Source: VRUE01 sp963716245 (lineage in GTDB: Bacteria; Actinomycetota; Thermoleophilia; Solirubrobacterales; 70-9). From it: a DNA stretch of 64,000 nucleotides. The stretch's first letter is position 1; each line of letters starts with the position of its first letter. Location of the stretch: contig OY970300.1 of the NCBI GenBank assembly GCA_963716245.1, positions 1,984,001 to 2,048,000 of the forward strand, in the 5' to 3' direction. The translations under genes were made by a program, and so were the position numbers. Positions 15,839-27,005 of this stretch are shown here, in pieces. The notes beneath the pieces were generated by a model. The model had not been told where the DNA came from, searched no databases, and worked only from the letters and a program-made list of their open reading frames with translations.

Positions 15839-17104
15839 ATGGAGCCGGCGACGACCAAGCCTCCTGCGAGCGCCCCGGCGTTCCCGATCGAGAAGGTCCG
15901 CGCCGCCTTCCCCGCGCTCGAGCGCGAGGTCAACGGCCGGCCGGTCGCCTACCTGGACAGCGGCGCCAGCTCGCAGCGCGTGCTGGCCTCGATCCAGGCG
16001 GTCGACCGCTACGAGCGCACCCACCACTCCAACGTCCACCGCGGTGCCCACACGATGTCGGCCGAAGCGACGGCGGCCTACGAGGGGGCGCGGGCGACCG
16101 TCGCCGACCACATCGGCGCCGCCGACCGGCGCGAGGTCGTCTTCGTCCGCAACGCGACCGAGGCGATCAACCTGGTGGCGCGGGCCTGGGGCGACGCGAA
16201 CGTCGGGGAGGGCGACCGGATCGTGCTCACCGAGATGGAGCACCACTCGAACATCGTGCCCTGGCAGCAGCTCGCGGAGCGGACCGGCGCCGAGATCGAC
16301 TGGGTGCCCGTCACAGAGGATGGCCTGCTCGACATGGAGGCGCTGGCGGCACTGCTGGAGCGCGCGCCGAAGTTGGTCGCCGTGGCCCATGTCTCGAACG
16401 TGCTCGGCACCGAGAACCCGCTTGCCGAGATCGCGCGACTGGCCCATGCGGCCGGCGCGCTGGTGCTCGCCGACGGCGCCCAGGCGGCGCCGAAGCTCCC
16501 CTTGGACGTGAGCGAGCTCGGGATTGATTTTTACGCGGTGACCGGGCACAAGCTCTACGCGCCGACCGGGATCGGGGCGCTGTGGACGAGGCTCGAGGTG
16601 CTGCGCGCGATGCCTCCCTTCCTCGGCGGCGGCTCGATGATCCGCAAGGTGACGACGGCCGGGACGACGTACGCCGATCCGCCGGCCCGCTTCGAGGCGG
16701 GGACGCCGGCGATAACGCAGGCGATCGGGATGGCTTCGGCGCTGCGCTGGCTCGGCGGGCTCGGCATGGACGCCGTGCTAGCGCACGAGCGCGAGATGGC
16801 GGGCTACGCCCTGGAGCGACTCGCCGAGGTACCCGGCCTGCGCATCTTCGGCCCGCCGGCGAGCGAGGAGCGAATCGGACCGGTGTCCTTCGAGCTGGAG
16901 GGCGTCCACGCCCACGACGTCTCCGAGATCCTCGACCGCCACGGCGTCGCCGTCCGCGCCGGCCACCACTGCGCCCAGCCACTGATGCAGCGGCTCGGCA
17001 TCCCCGCCACCGCCCGCGCCAGCTTCGCCGTCCACACCGTCCCCGAGGAGATCGACCGCTTGGTAGACGGCCTCCACGACGCGCGCAAGGTCTTCGGTCT
17101 CTGA
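15839..17104 (+). CDS. sufS: SufS, group II cysteine desulfurase
   Basis: A 421-aa PLP enzyme that takes sulfur from cysteine for Fe-S assembly. The PLP lysine is K238 in 'AVTGHKLYAPTG' and the persulfide cysteine is C378 in 'VRAGHHCAQPLM', in the short loop typical of SufS. The N-terminal extension of about 18 residues is unremarkable. The ATG lies 5 bp after sufC, and the stop overlaps the sufU start (ATGA), so expression is coupled with its sulfur acceptor. Confidence 0.96.
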   Translation: MEPATTKPPASAPAFPIEKVRAAFPALEREVNGRPVAYLDSGASSQRVLASIQAVDRYERTHHSNVHRGAHTMSAEATAAYEGARATVADHIGAADRREVVFVRNATEAINLVARAWGDANVGEGDRIVLTEMEHHSNIVPWQQLAERTGAEIDWVPVTEDGLLDMEALAALLERAPKLVAVAHVSNVLGTENPLAEIARLAHAAGALVLADGAQAAPKLPLDVSELGIDFYAVTGHKLYAPTGIGALWTRLEVLRAMPPFLGGGSMIRKVTTAGTTYADPPARFEAGTPAITQAIGMASALRWLGGLGMDAVLAHEREMAGYALERLAEVPGLRIFGPPASEERIGPVSFELEGVHAHDVSEILDRHGVAVRAGHHCAQPLMQRLGIPATARASFAVHTVPEEIDRLVDGLHDARKVFGL

Positions 17105-17529
17105 TGGACGAGCTCTACCGCGAGCAGATCCTCGAGCACTACAAGCGGCCGCACAACTTCGGGCGGTTGGACGAGCCCGACCTCGAGTTCGACGACACGA
17201 ATCCGTTCTGCGGCGACGAGCAGCACGTGATGCTGCGGCTCGACGCGGAAGGCCGGGTCGCGGAGGTCGCCTTCGAGGGGCAGGGCTGCGCGATCTCGAC
17301 CGCCGCCACGTCGCTGCTCACCGACGAGCTGGTCGGCAAGACGCGCGAGGAGCTGCTGCGGCTGCCGAAGGACTTCGTCCTCGACCTGCTCGGGATCGAG
17401 ATCTCGGCGACGCGGATGAAGTGCGCGATGCTCGGCCTCAAGGTCGTCAAGAGCGCGTCACTCGGCCAGCCCGCCGAATGGGAGGACGAGGGCGAGACCG
17501 GCGACCCCGCCGAAGCAACCGCGCTCTAG
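17104..17529 (+). CDS. sufU: SufU, zinc-dependent sulfurtransferase partner of SufS
   Basis: A 141-aa protein of the IscU/SufU fold. C36 ('NPFCGDE'), C62 ('GQGCAIS') and C107 ('TRMKCAML') with D38 form the zinc/persulfide site. The insertion between the second and third cysteines that separates SufU from IscU is present. It accepts sulfur from SufS and passes it to SufBCD. It is the last gene of the block and is followed by an inverted repeat. Confidence 0.94.
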   Translation: MDELYREQILEHYKRPHNFGRLDEPDLEFDDTNPFCGDEQHVMLRLDAEGRVAEVAFEGQGCAISTAATSLLTDELVGKTREELLRLPKDFVLDLLGIEISATRMKCAMLGLKVVKSASLGQPAEWEDEGETGDPAEATAL

Positions 17530-17531
17530 CC

Positions 17532-17581
17532 GCCGACGGGCCGAAAACCAGACGCCCAACGTCGGAAATCGGCCCGTCGGC
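17532..17581. terminator. Inverted repeat between convergent sufU and VOC gene
   Basis: Perfect 13-bp arms, GCCGACGGGCCGA (17532-17544) and its complement (17569-17581), enclose a 24-nt centre. The repeat lies in the 58-bp gap between two convergent stop codons and can serve as a terminator for both strands, although neither side has a strong T tract. Confidence 0.6.
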
Positions 17582-17587
17582 AAAGAG

Positions 17588-18373
17588 CTACATCGCGGGG
17601 TCGGGTTGGATCACGGCGAAGAAGGCGCCCCAGGGGTCTTTGACGACGGCGATGCGGCCGACTTCGGCGATATCGAAGGGGCCGGCGGGGATCTCGCCGC
17701 CCTGCCGCTTCGCCGTCTCGGCCGTCGCGTCGGCGTCCTCGACCGCGAAGTAGACGAGCCAGTGGGCGGGAACCTCGGCCGGGACCCGCTCGGTCATGTC
17801 GGCGAGGCCGCCGATCCCTTCGTCGCCCACCGAGACGATCGTGTACGTGCCGGCCTCGTACTCTTTGTCCTCGAACGACCAGCCGAAGACGTCGCCGTAG
17901 AAGGACCTGGCGGCCTCGGGATCGCGAGTATTGAGCTCGTTCCAGGTCATCGCGCCGGGCTCGCCGACCACGTCGGCGCCGACGTTGACGCCGGGCTGCC
18001 AGATCCCGAAGACGGCGCCGGTCGGATCGGCGAGGATCGCCATCCGGCCGTAGTCGAGCACGCTCATCGGCTCGGCGTGGACGGTGGCGCCGGCCTGGCG
18101 CGCCTTTGCGACCGTCGCGTCGGCGTCCTCGACACAGACGTAGTTCATCCACGCCGGAGGCTGTCCCTCCTGCATCAGCTTCATCACGCCGCCGACCGCC
18201 TGGTCGTCGCCGATTCGCGCGGTCCGGTAGCCGCCGGTCTGCTCGGCGTTCTCGTCCTCTTTCAGCGTCCAGCCGAACAGGCCACCGTAGAACTCGCCCG
18301 CGGCGTCCTGGTCGGGCGTCCCCAGGTCGATCCAGCAGAAGGTCCCAGGCTCGTAACTGGTCTTGACGCTCAT
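17588..18373 (-). CDS. Two-domain VOC (glyoxalase/bleomycin resistance) family protein
   Basis: A 261-aa cytosolic protein of two tandem vicinal-oxygen-chelate domains (about 8-125 and 135-257), each opening with a 'W-x-(D/E)-L-x-T-x-D' strand and containing 'A-E-F/A-R-S-F-Y-G-x-x-F-G-W'. The arrangement resembles mycobacterial Cfp30B (Rv0577). No enzymatic activity can be read from the sequence. It lies convergent to sufU and divergent from the Rieske-sufB-sufD block, so its position within the suf region may be incidental. Confidence 0.85.
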   Translation of the reverse strand: MSVKTSYEPGTFCWIDLGTPDQDAAGEFYGGLFGWTLKEDENAEQTGGYRTARIGDDQAVGGVMKLMQEGQPPAWMNYVCVEDADATVAKARQAGATVHAEPMSVLDYGRMAILADPTGAVFGIWQPGVNVGADVVGEPGAMTWNELNTRDPEAARSFYGDVFGWSFEDKEYEAGTYTIVSVGDEGIGGLADMTERVPAEVPAHWLVYFAVEDADATAETAKRQGGEIPAGPFDIAEVGRIAVVKDPWGAFFAVIQPDPAM

Positions 18374-18437
18374 CGCTGCTCCTCTCGTAGAAAGCCGTTT
18401 CCAAGCCTAGAGACCGCACACGGCCGCGAAACTCATC

Positions 18438-18489
18438 GGACGTGCCGCTACTTGACCCACCCTATGGGTGGCTAAGTAGCGGCACGTCC
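18438..18489. repeat. Palindromic repeat family, copy 1
   Basis: Perfect 16-bp arms GGACGTGCCGCTACTT / AAGTAGCGGCACGTCC enclose a second 6-bp hairpin (CCACCC TAT GGGTGG). The element lies in the divergent region between the VOC gene and the Rieske gene, where a terminator would not be expected. Related elements are at 32324-32379 and 57752-57801. Confidence 0.75.
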
Positions 18490-18555
18490 TCCGGGGGTGG
18501 GGCCGCCGGGCGGGCGGGGCGAGGTGCGCCGCGCGGGGCGCTAAAATCCCGACTG

Positions 18556-18568
18556 TAGGACTAGGATT
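18556..18568 (+). promoter_or_regulatory. Candidate -10 and regulatory region of the second suf block
   Basis: TAGGAC and TAGGAT overlap here about 60 bp before the Rieske start, followed by AAGTCTC. GACT and AGTC form a weak dyad (18560-18574). The TAGGATT also stands before rrf2 (14543), so a common sigma factor or Rrf2 site is possible. Confidence 0.3.
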
Positions 18569-18629
18569 AAGTCTCAACCCGCACTAGCGACGGCGACGCA
18601 GAGCTCGGCCGTCGAGGAGCAGCCACCTC

Positions 18630-18956
18630 ATGTCAGATACCGCAGGAACCTCTATCCCCGTCTGCCCGCTCGCCGAGCTGCCGCCCGGTGGGATGCGGCT
18701 GGTCGAGCACGACGGCGTCAAGATCGGCGTCTTCAACTGCGACGGGACGCTCTACGCGATCGAGGACCGCTGCTCGCACGACGACGGGCCGCTCGCGGAG
18801 GGCGAGTTCGACGCCGGCGCCTGCACGGTGGAGTGCCCGCGCCACGGCTCCCTCTTCGACCTGGCCAGCGGCAGGCCGAAGACGCTCCCCGCCTATGCTC
18901 CCGTGCGTACGTTCGCGACGGCCGTCGTGGACGACACCATCGTCCTGGAGGTCTGA
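18630..18956 (+). CDS. Rieske-type [2Fe-2S] ferredoxin linked to the suf genes
   Basis: A 108-aa soluble Rieske protein of the dioxygenase-ferredoxin type. The cluster ligands are 'C-S-H' (Cys48, His50) and 'C-P-R-H' (Cys69, His72). There is no signal peptide or membrane anchor. The gene starts at an ATG with GAGGAG upstream and is followed 5 bp later by sufB. This placement suggests an electron carrier for cluster assembly, or a client made with the scaffold. No oxygenase subunit is nearby. Confidence 0.92.
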   Translation: MSDTAGTSIPVCPLAELPPGGMRLVEHDGVKIGVFNCDGTLYAIEDRCSHDDGPLAEGEFDAGACTVECPRHGSLFDLASGRPKTLPAYAPVRTFATAVVDDTIVLEV

Positions 18957-18961
18957 TCGCC

Positions 18962-20395
18962 ATGGCAACGCCCGAGGCAGTCGCAGAGAAAAGAGAGCTT
19001 GCCGGCATCAACGCCGACTACAAGGAGAAGTTCGGCTTCAGCGATCCCGAGACCGGCTACGCCTACAAAGCGCCGAAGGGTCTCTCGCGCGAAGTGGTCG
19101 AATCGATCTCCGACTACAAGGACGAGCCGCAGTGGATGCGCGACTTCCGGCTCAAGTCGCTCGAGCACTTCGAAAGCCGCCCGACTCCGAACTGGGGCGG
19201 CAACCTCGCTCAGATCGACTTCGAAGACATCCACTACTTCGTCCGCGCCTCCGAAAAGAACAGTCAGAACTGGGACGAGGTCCCCGAGGACATCAAGAAC
19301 ACCTTCGACCGGCTCGGCATCCCCGAGGCGGAGCGCAAATTCCTCTCCGGGGTCGGCGCCCAGTACGAGTCGGAGGTCGTCTACCACCAGGTCAACGAGA
19401 AGCTCGAGGCCCAGGGCGTGATCTTCACCGACATGGACACGGCGCTGCGCGAGCACGAGGACCTGGTCCGCGAGTACTGGGCGACGATCATCCCGCCCAA
19501 CGACAACAAACTGGCGGCGCTCAACTCGGCCGTCTGGTCGGGCGGCTCCTTCGTCTACGTGCCGGCCGGGGTCAAGGTCGAGATGCCGCTGCAGGCCTAC
19601 TTCCGGATCAACACCGAGAACATGGGCCAGTTCGAGCGGACGCTGATCATCGCCGAGGAGGGCTCCGACGTCCACTACATCGAGGGCTGCACGGCGCCGG
19701 TCTACTCGACCGACTCGCTGCACTCCGCCGTGGTCGAGATCATGGCCAAGCCGAGCGCGCGGGTTCGCTACACGACCGTCCAGAACTGGTCGCAGAACGT
19801 CTACAACCTGGTCACCAAGCGCGCCGTCGCCCAGGAGAAGGCGACGATGGAGTGGGTCGACTGCAACCTCGGCTCGAAACTGACGATGAAGTACCCCTCG
19901 ATCTACCTGCTCGGCCCCGAAGCCCACGGGGAGATCCTCTCGATCGCCTTCGCGGGCGAGGGCCAGCACCAGGACGCCGGCGGCAAGATCATCCACGCGG
20001 CGCCGCGCACCTCGTCCTCGATCTTCTCCAAGTCGATCTCCAAGGACGGCGGCCGCAGCACCTACCGCGGCCTGCTCGAGGTCGCCGACGGTGCGACCGA
20101 GTCTCGCTCGAAGGTCGTCTGCGACGCGCTGCTGCTCGACGAGGACTCGCGCTCGGACACCTACCCGACGATCCGGATCGGCGAGAACGACGCCGACGTC
20201 GGCCACGAGGCGACCGTCTCCAAGATCGGCGACGAGCAGGTCTTCTACCTGCAGAGCCACGGGCTCGACGAGGAGGAGGCCTCGAAGATGATCGTCAACG
20301 GCTTCATCGAGCCGGTCACCAAGGAGCTGCCGATGGAGTACGCGGTCGAGCTCAACCGGCTGATCGAGCTGCAGATGGAGGGCTCGATTGGCTGA
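18962..20395 (+). CDS. sufB: SufB, Fe-S cluster scaffold subunit
   Basis: A 477-aa core subunit of SufBCD. The N-terminal helical part is followed by a right-handed beta-helix. Family signatures include 'DNKLAALNSAVWSGGSFVYV', 'YIEGCTAP' and 'SKVVCDALLLDE', where the last cysteine matches the catalytic C405 of E. coli SufB. The ATG at 18962 follows the Rieske stop by 5 bp; the frame is open further upstream inside the Rieske gene but that part is not SufB. Its end overlaps the TTG start of sufD. Confidence 0.96.
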   Translation: MATPEAVAEKRELAGINADYKEKFGFSDPETGYAYKAPKGLSREVVESISDYKDEPQWMRDFRLKSLEHFESRPTPNWGGNLAQIDFEDIHYFVRASEKNSQNWDEVPEDIKNTFDRLGIPEAERKFLSGVGAQYESEVVYHQVNEKLEAQGVIFTDMDTALREHEDLVREYWATIIPPNDNKLAALNSAVWSGGSFVYVPAGVKVEMPLQAYFRINTENMGQFERTLIIAEEGSDVHYIEGCTAPVYSTDSLHSAVVEIMAKPSARVRYTTVQNWSQNVYNLVTKRAVAQEKATMEWVDCNLGSKLTMKYPSIYLLGPEAHGEILSIAFAGEGQHQDAGGKIIHAAPRTSSSIFSKSISKDGGRSTYRGLLEVADGATESRSKVVCDALLLDEDSRSDTYPTIRIGENDADVGHEATVSKIGDEQVFYLQSHGLDEEEASKMIVNGFIEPVTKELPMEYAVELNRLIELQMEGSIG

Positions 20396-21548
20396 GCTCG
20401 CTACCGAGCCGGCCTGGTTGGACGAGAGGCGCCGAGAGGGCGCCTCTCTCGCGCAGAGCCTCCCCCTTCCCGACCAGAAGGCGAAGGGCTGGGAATTCAC
20501 CGACCTCTCGGGGCTGGATCTGGACTCCTACGAGCCGGGGGCGGCGAACGCGACGATCTCCGGCGGCGAGGGCGCGACCGTGCTGCCGCTGGCCGCGGCG
20601 TTGGAGTCGCACGAGGAGCTGCTGAGCGAGCGGCTCGGCTCGCTGGTCCCGGTCGACGATCCTTTTGTCGCCCGCAACGATGCCGCCTGGCGCGACGGCG
20701 TGCTCGTGCACGTGCCGCGCGGCGTCACGGTCGCCGAGCCGATCCGGGTCGAGCTGCCGCTCGACGAGGACGGCGCCGCGGTCTTCTGGCGGACCGTGAT
20801 CGTGCTCGAGGAGGGCGCCGAGGCGGAGGTCTGGGAGCACTGCTCCTCCGCTGGCGACGAGACCGACGCGCTGCTCAACTCGGTGGTCGAGCTGCACGTC
20901 GGTCAGGCCGCGACGCTGCGCTACGTCTCCACGCAGGACATCTCCGAGCGGGCCTGGATCTTCGCCACCCAGCGGGCGCAGATCGAGCGCGACGCAAAGC
21001 TCGACTGGACCGCGCTCGGCTTCGGCTCGGGGCGCGGCAAGGTGCGGATGGAGACCAACCTCGCCGGCCAGGGCTCCGAGGCGCGGGTGACCGGAGGCTA
21101 CGCCGGCGGCGCGGGGCAACACCTCGACTACGACACGACCCAGGAGCACGCCGCTCCCAACACCTTCTCCGACCTCGCCTTCCGCGGCGTCCTCGCCGCC
21201 GGCGCCACCGCTGTCTGGCGGGGAATGATCCGGGTCGACCCCGGCGCGCAGGGAACCGATGCCTTCCAGGTGAGCCGCAACCTGCTGCTCTCTCCAGACG
21301 CCCACGCGGACTCGATCCCGGGCCTCGAGATCGAAGCCGACGACGTCCGCTGCACGCACGCCGCCGCGATCGCCCAGATCGACCGCGACCAGCTCTTCTA
21401 CCTGACCTCGCGCGGGCTCAGCCCTGCGGAGGCGAAGCAGCTGATCGTCGAGGGCTTCCTCGAGTCTCTGGTCGAGCGGTTGGCCGAGGGCCCGGTGCGC
21501 GAGCAGGTCTCAGCGGCGCTCGCGGACCGCCTCGCCGAGATCCTCTAG
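20388..21548 (+). CDS. sufD: SufD, Fe-S scaffold subunit
   Basis: A 386-aa paralogue of SufB with a shorter beta-helix ('QEHAAPNTFSDLAFRGVLA', 'DDVRCTHAAAIAQIDRDQLF' and 'SRGLSPAEAKQLIVEGFL' are typical). The histidine of 'CTHAA' corresponds to the conserved SufD histidine. The best start is the TTG at 20388, which overlaps the sufB stop by 8 bp, indicating coupled translation. It completes the SufBD pair; SufC is encoded in the other block. Confidence 0.94.
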   Translation: MAELATEPAWLDERRREGASLAQSLPLPDQKAKGWEFTDLSGLDLDSYEPGAANATISGGEGATVLPLAAALESHEELLSERLGSLVPVDDPFVARNDAAWRDGVLVHVPRGVTVAEPIRVELPLDEDGAAVFWRTVIVLEEGAEAEVWEHCSSAGDETDALLNSVVELHVGQAATLRYVSTQDISERAWIFATQRAQIERDAKLDWTALGFGSGRGKVRMETNLAGQGSEARVTGGYAGGAGQHLDYDTTQEHAAPNTFSDLAFRGVLAAGATAVWRGMIRVDPGAQGTDAFQVSRNLLLSPDAHADSIPGLEIEADDVRCTHAAAIAQIDRDQLFYLTSRGLSPAEAKQLIVEGFLESLVERLAEGPVREQVSAALADRLAEIL

Positions 21549-21571
21549 CGCCTTCCGGGTAGCCGGGGCGG

Positions 21572-22543
21572 GTGCCCAGTCGGCTCGGCTTCGCGGTCAA
21601 GGTGCTCGGAGGGGGCGGCCTGCCCTCCCATGACACTCGGCGGCGCCAGTCGGGGCCTCATCTGCGCACCTCGCTCGAGCGGCTCACGGCGATCTTCGAC
21701 TACCTGGAGGCGGAGGACGTGCGGATGTACCGGATGGCTTCGGGCCTCGTCCCCTACGGCAGCCATCCGGAGATGCCGGAGTTCCACGGCCAGGTCGAGG
21801 AATGCGCCGAGGAGCTGGCGGCGCTGGGCGAGCGCGCTCGCGCGGCGGACCTGCGGCTCTCCTTCCACCCCGGCCAGTACGTCGTGCTCAACTCCGAGGA
21901 CGCCGACGTTCGCCGCGCCGCGGCACTCGACCTCGATTTGCAGGCGTCGGTGCTCGACGCGATGGGCCTCGGGCCGGAGGCGGTCGTCGTCCTCCATGTC
22001 GGCGGCGGCGCGGGCGGGACGAGCGAGGCGCTCGATCGCTTCCTCGCCGGCTTCGAAGCGCTCGGCGAGAGCGCCCGGGGGCGGCTCGTGGTCGAGAACG
22101 ACGACCGGCGCTTCGGTCTCGCCGACGTCCTCGCACTCGCCGAGCGGGCGGGACTGCGCGTGGTCTGGGACGCGCACCATCACCGCTGCCACGATCCGGA
22201 GGGGATACCGCCGGCCGAGGCGCTGCGGCTCGCGCTGGGCACCTGGCCGGCGGACGTCATGCCGAAGGTCCACTACTCCTCACCGCGCACCGCGGTCGAG
22301 GAGCGCAAGGTCCGCGTGGGCCGACGGGTCGAGCGCCGCGTCGTCCTGCCGCCGCTGCGGGCGCACGCCGACCTGATCGATCCGATCGGCTTCGAGGACT
22401 TCCTGCGCGGGCCGGCCGCGGGCCTGGATTTCGACGTGATGCTGGAGGCGAAGGCGAAGGACCTCGCCCTGATCCGGCTGAGGGAGCAGCTCGCCGAGCG
22501 CGGCTTCGCCTGGCGGCGCGGGACGCTGGTGGTCTCCGGCTGA
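21572..22543 (+). CDS. uvsE: UV damage endonuclease (UvsE/UVDE family)
   Basis: A 323-aa TIM-barrel endonuclease that nicks DNA 5' of UV photoproducts. Family blocks seen are 'RLGFAVKVLG', 'YRMASGLVPYGSHPE', 'LSFHPGQYVVLNSED', 'VVLHVGGGAGG', 'VVENDDRRF' and 'VVWDAHHHRCHD', which hold the metal-binding His, Glu and Asp residues. The start is the GTG at 21572. The length is normal. It follows sufD by 23 bp and may be read through from the suf block. Confidence 0.92.
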   Translation: MPSRLGFAVKVLGGGGLPSHDTRRRQSGPHLRTSLERLTAIFDYLEAEDVRMYRMASGLVPYGSHPEMPEFHGQVEECAEELAALGERARAADLRLSFHPGQYVVLNSEDADVRRAAALDLDLQASVLDAMGLGPEAVVVLHVGGGAGGTSEALDRFLAGFEALGESARGRLVVENDDRRFGLADVLALAERAGLRVVWDAHHHRCHDPEGIPPAEALRLALGTWPADVMPKVHYSSPRTAVEERKVRVGRRVERRVVLPPLRAHADLIDPIGFEDFLRGPAAGLDFDVMLEAKAKDLALIRLREQLAERGFAWRRGTLVVSG

Positions 22544-22548
22544 GCCTC

Positions 22549-22561
22549 CGAAACCGTTTCG
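22549..22561. promoter_or_regulatory. LacI-type operator candidate before the sugar ABC operon
   Basis: CGAAACCGTTTCG is a perfect 13-bp palindrome with GAAAC/GTTTC half sites, the form seen in many LacI/GalR operators. It lies 83 bp before the binding-protein start. No LacI gene is in the window. Confidence 0.5.
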
Positions 22562-22643
22562 TTTCGCCCTGCCGGGGTAACGGGTCGTCGTAGCCAAGCC
22601 GCTTCCGTCAGCGATCGACGATGCGGCGAGAGGAGAGGTGACG

Positions 22644-23909
22644 ATGGTCAGATACCTGATCGCCTTGGTGGCCTGCCTGGCGACCCTGGGCCTCGCTGCG
22701 TGCGGCGACGACGACGATGGCGGGGGAGGCGGCACGGAGGCGAAAGTCCTCGAACCGGCGCAGGCGGAAAACGCCTCGGGCGACGTCACCTGGTGCATCG
22801 GCAAAGACACCAGCGGCGCCTTCACGGCCTCGGTTGAGAAATTCAACCAGCAGAATCCAAAACTGCAGGCAAATCTGCTCGAGCTCCCCGAATCGGCTGA
22901 CCTGCAGCGCGAACAGCAGGTGCAGCGTCTCCGTGCGGAATCGAGCGAGTGCGACGTGCTCGGCATGGACGTGATCTGGACGGCGGAGTACGCCGCGTCC
23001 GGATGGATCTACGACCTGACGCCCGTGGTCGAGAAATACGAAGACACGTTCATCCCTTCAACGGCCGAGACGGTCGAGTACGAAGGCAGTAAATGGGCGC
23101 TCCCCTACAACACGAACGCCGGGTTCCTCTACTACCGGACCAACGAAGTGCCGCAGCCGCCGACGACCTGGGAGCAGGTGTACAAAGAAGCCCGAGAGAC
23201 GAATGGCCTCGTGTATCAGGGCGAACGGTATGAGGGCCTGACGGTCGATTTCCTCGAGCTCCTCTACAGCTCCGGGGGCAAAGTCCTTTCGGAGGACGGG
23301 GAAACGGTCGAAATCGACTCGCCCGAGACCCGTAAAGCTCTCGAATTCCTCGCAAACGGAATCGAGGAAGGCGCCGTTCCGAAAGCGGTCACGACCTACG
23401 AAGAGGAGAGCTCGAGGCGAGCCTTCGAGGCCGGCAAAGCGACGTTCATGCGCAACTGGCCGTATGCCTACGCGCTCGGCAAAGAATCGGAGATCGCCGA
23501 TGAATTCGACATCGTCACGTTCCCGGGCTTCGCCGGCAACGAAGGCGCGGGTGTCGTGGGTGGCTACAACCTCGGGATCTCCACCTTCAGCGCGAACCCG
23601 GAGGGTGCACTGGCCTTTGCGGAATTTCTGGTGACCCCGGCCGTGCAGAAGCTGGCGATGGAAGCCACGCTGCCGGCGACCGTGACTTCGGTCTACAAAG
23701 ATCCGAAAGTGCGTGAGGCTCTGCCCTTCGCTCCGGAACTGCTGAAAGCGGTCGAACAGGCAGAGGCACGACCGGTCTCCCCCGTCTACACGGAAATCTC
23801 ACAGGCGATCTACGACAACGTGTTCGCGGTCCTCAACGGCCGCTCCTCACCCGACGAGGCCGCGTCGGCGATGAACTCGGAAATCGAGGAAGCACTGCAG
23901 AGGTTCTGA
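22644..23909 (+). CDS. ABC transporter sugar-binding lipoprotein (family 1)
   Basis: A 421-aa extracellular solute-binding protein anchored as a lipoprotein. The signal peptide ends in the lipobox L-A-A-C with C20, then an acidic/glycine linker. The rest has the two-lobe SBP family 1 pattern ('WALPYNTNAGFLYYRTNEVP', 'AFEAGKATFMRNWPYA', 'GGYNLGIST'), closest by eye to trehalose/maltose-binding LpqY/ThuE types. The ATG at 22644 is preferred to the GTG at 22638 because of the GGAGAGG 7 nt ahead. Codons GAA and AAA are much commoner than in its neighbours. Confidence 0.92.
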   Translation: MVRYLIALVACLATLGLAACGDDDDGGGGGTEAKVLEPAQAENASGDVTWCIGKDTSGAFTASVEKFNQQNPKLQANLLELPESADLQREQQVQRLRAESSECDVLGMDVIWTAEYAASGWIYDLTPVVEKYEDTFIPSTAETVEYEGSKWALPYNTNAGFLYYRTNEVPQPPTTWEQVYKEARETNGLVYQGERYEGLTVDFLELLYSSGGKVLSEDGETVEIDSPETRKALEFLANGIEEGAVPKAVTTYEEESSRRAFEAGKATFMRNWPYAYALGKESEIADEFDIVTFPGFAGNEGAGVVGGYNLGISTFSANPEGALAFAEFLVTPAVQKLAMEATLPATVTSVYKDPKVREALPFAPELLKAVEQAEARPVSPVYTEISQAIYDNVFAVLNGRSSPDEAASAMNSEIEEALQRF

Positions 23910-24837
23910 TGGAGGCGGGGGCCGCCAGGCTTCCGCGTCGTCGGCGGCGCTCCGTCTTCCGCGAGGAGCGCCGTCTCGGGGCCGCGATGCTGGCCCCCTC
24001 GCTGGCGGTGATCGCGCTCGTCGCCGCGTACCCGATCTTCTACGCGGTCTGGCTCTCGCTGAACGAGTACAGCGTGATCACGCCGGGGCTGTCGCGCTTC
24101 GTCGGCATCGACAACTACAGCGAGGCGCTCGGCTCGGCCGAGTTCTGGGACGCGATGAAAACGACCGTGCTGTTCACGGTGATCTCGGTCGGGCTGGAGC
24201 TGGCGATCGGCCTGGCGATGGCCCTGGTCATGCACCGGGCTTTCCGTGGCCGCGCTCTGCTGCGAGCCGTGGTCCTGGTCCCATGGGCGATCCTGACTGT
24301 GGTCACGGCGATCACCTGGCGGACGATCTTCGAGCCCGAACTCGGCTTCGTCAACACGATGCTCAACACGCTCGGCCTGCCCGGCGGCGACATCGTCTGG
24401 CTGGGCGAGGAAGGCTACGCGCTGGCCGTGATGATCCTCGCCGACGTCTGGAAGACGGCGCCGTTCATGGCGCTGCTGCTGCTCGCCGGCCTGCAGGGGA
24501 TCCCGAACGACGTCTACGACGCGGCCAAGGTCGACGGAGCGACCACCTGGCAGCGGTTCCGCCGGATCACGCTGCCACTGCTCGTGCCGGCGATCACGGT
24601 CGCGTTGGTCTTCCGCACCCTCGACGCGATGCGGATCTTCGACCTTCCCTACATCCTGACCAAAGGCGCCAACGGGACCGAAACGCTCTCGCTGATCGCC
24701 CAGGAGGAGCTGGTCACCAACCGCAACACCGGGCTCGGCTCGGCGCTCTCGGTGCTGACCTTCCTGACCGTGATGGGGGTCTCGTTCCTCTACATCCGCT
24801 TCATCGGCGGCAACATCAGGACGCTGACGGAGGACTG

Positions 24838-24838
<1 letters not shown>
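23909..24838 (+). CDS. Sugar ABC transporter permease, MalF/SugA type
   Basis: A 309-aa inner-membrane protein with six predicted helices. The EAA loop that contacts the ATPase reads 'VYDAAKVDGATTWQRFRRIT'. Its start overlaps the last base of the binding-protein stop codon (TGATG) and its end overlaps the next permease in the same way. With its partner it would form the channel for an alpha-glucoside or related sugar. Confidence 0.93.

Positions 24839-27001
<2,163 letters not shown>

Positions 27002-27005
<4 letters not shown>

Noticed and set aside
18833..18961. An earlier sufB start giving a 520-aa protein
   Set aside because: The added part lies inside the Rieske gene in another frame and has no SufB similarity; the ATG at 18962 matches the family N-terminus.
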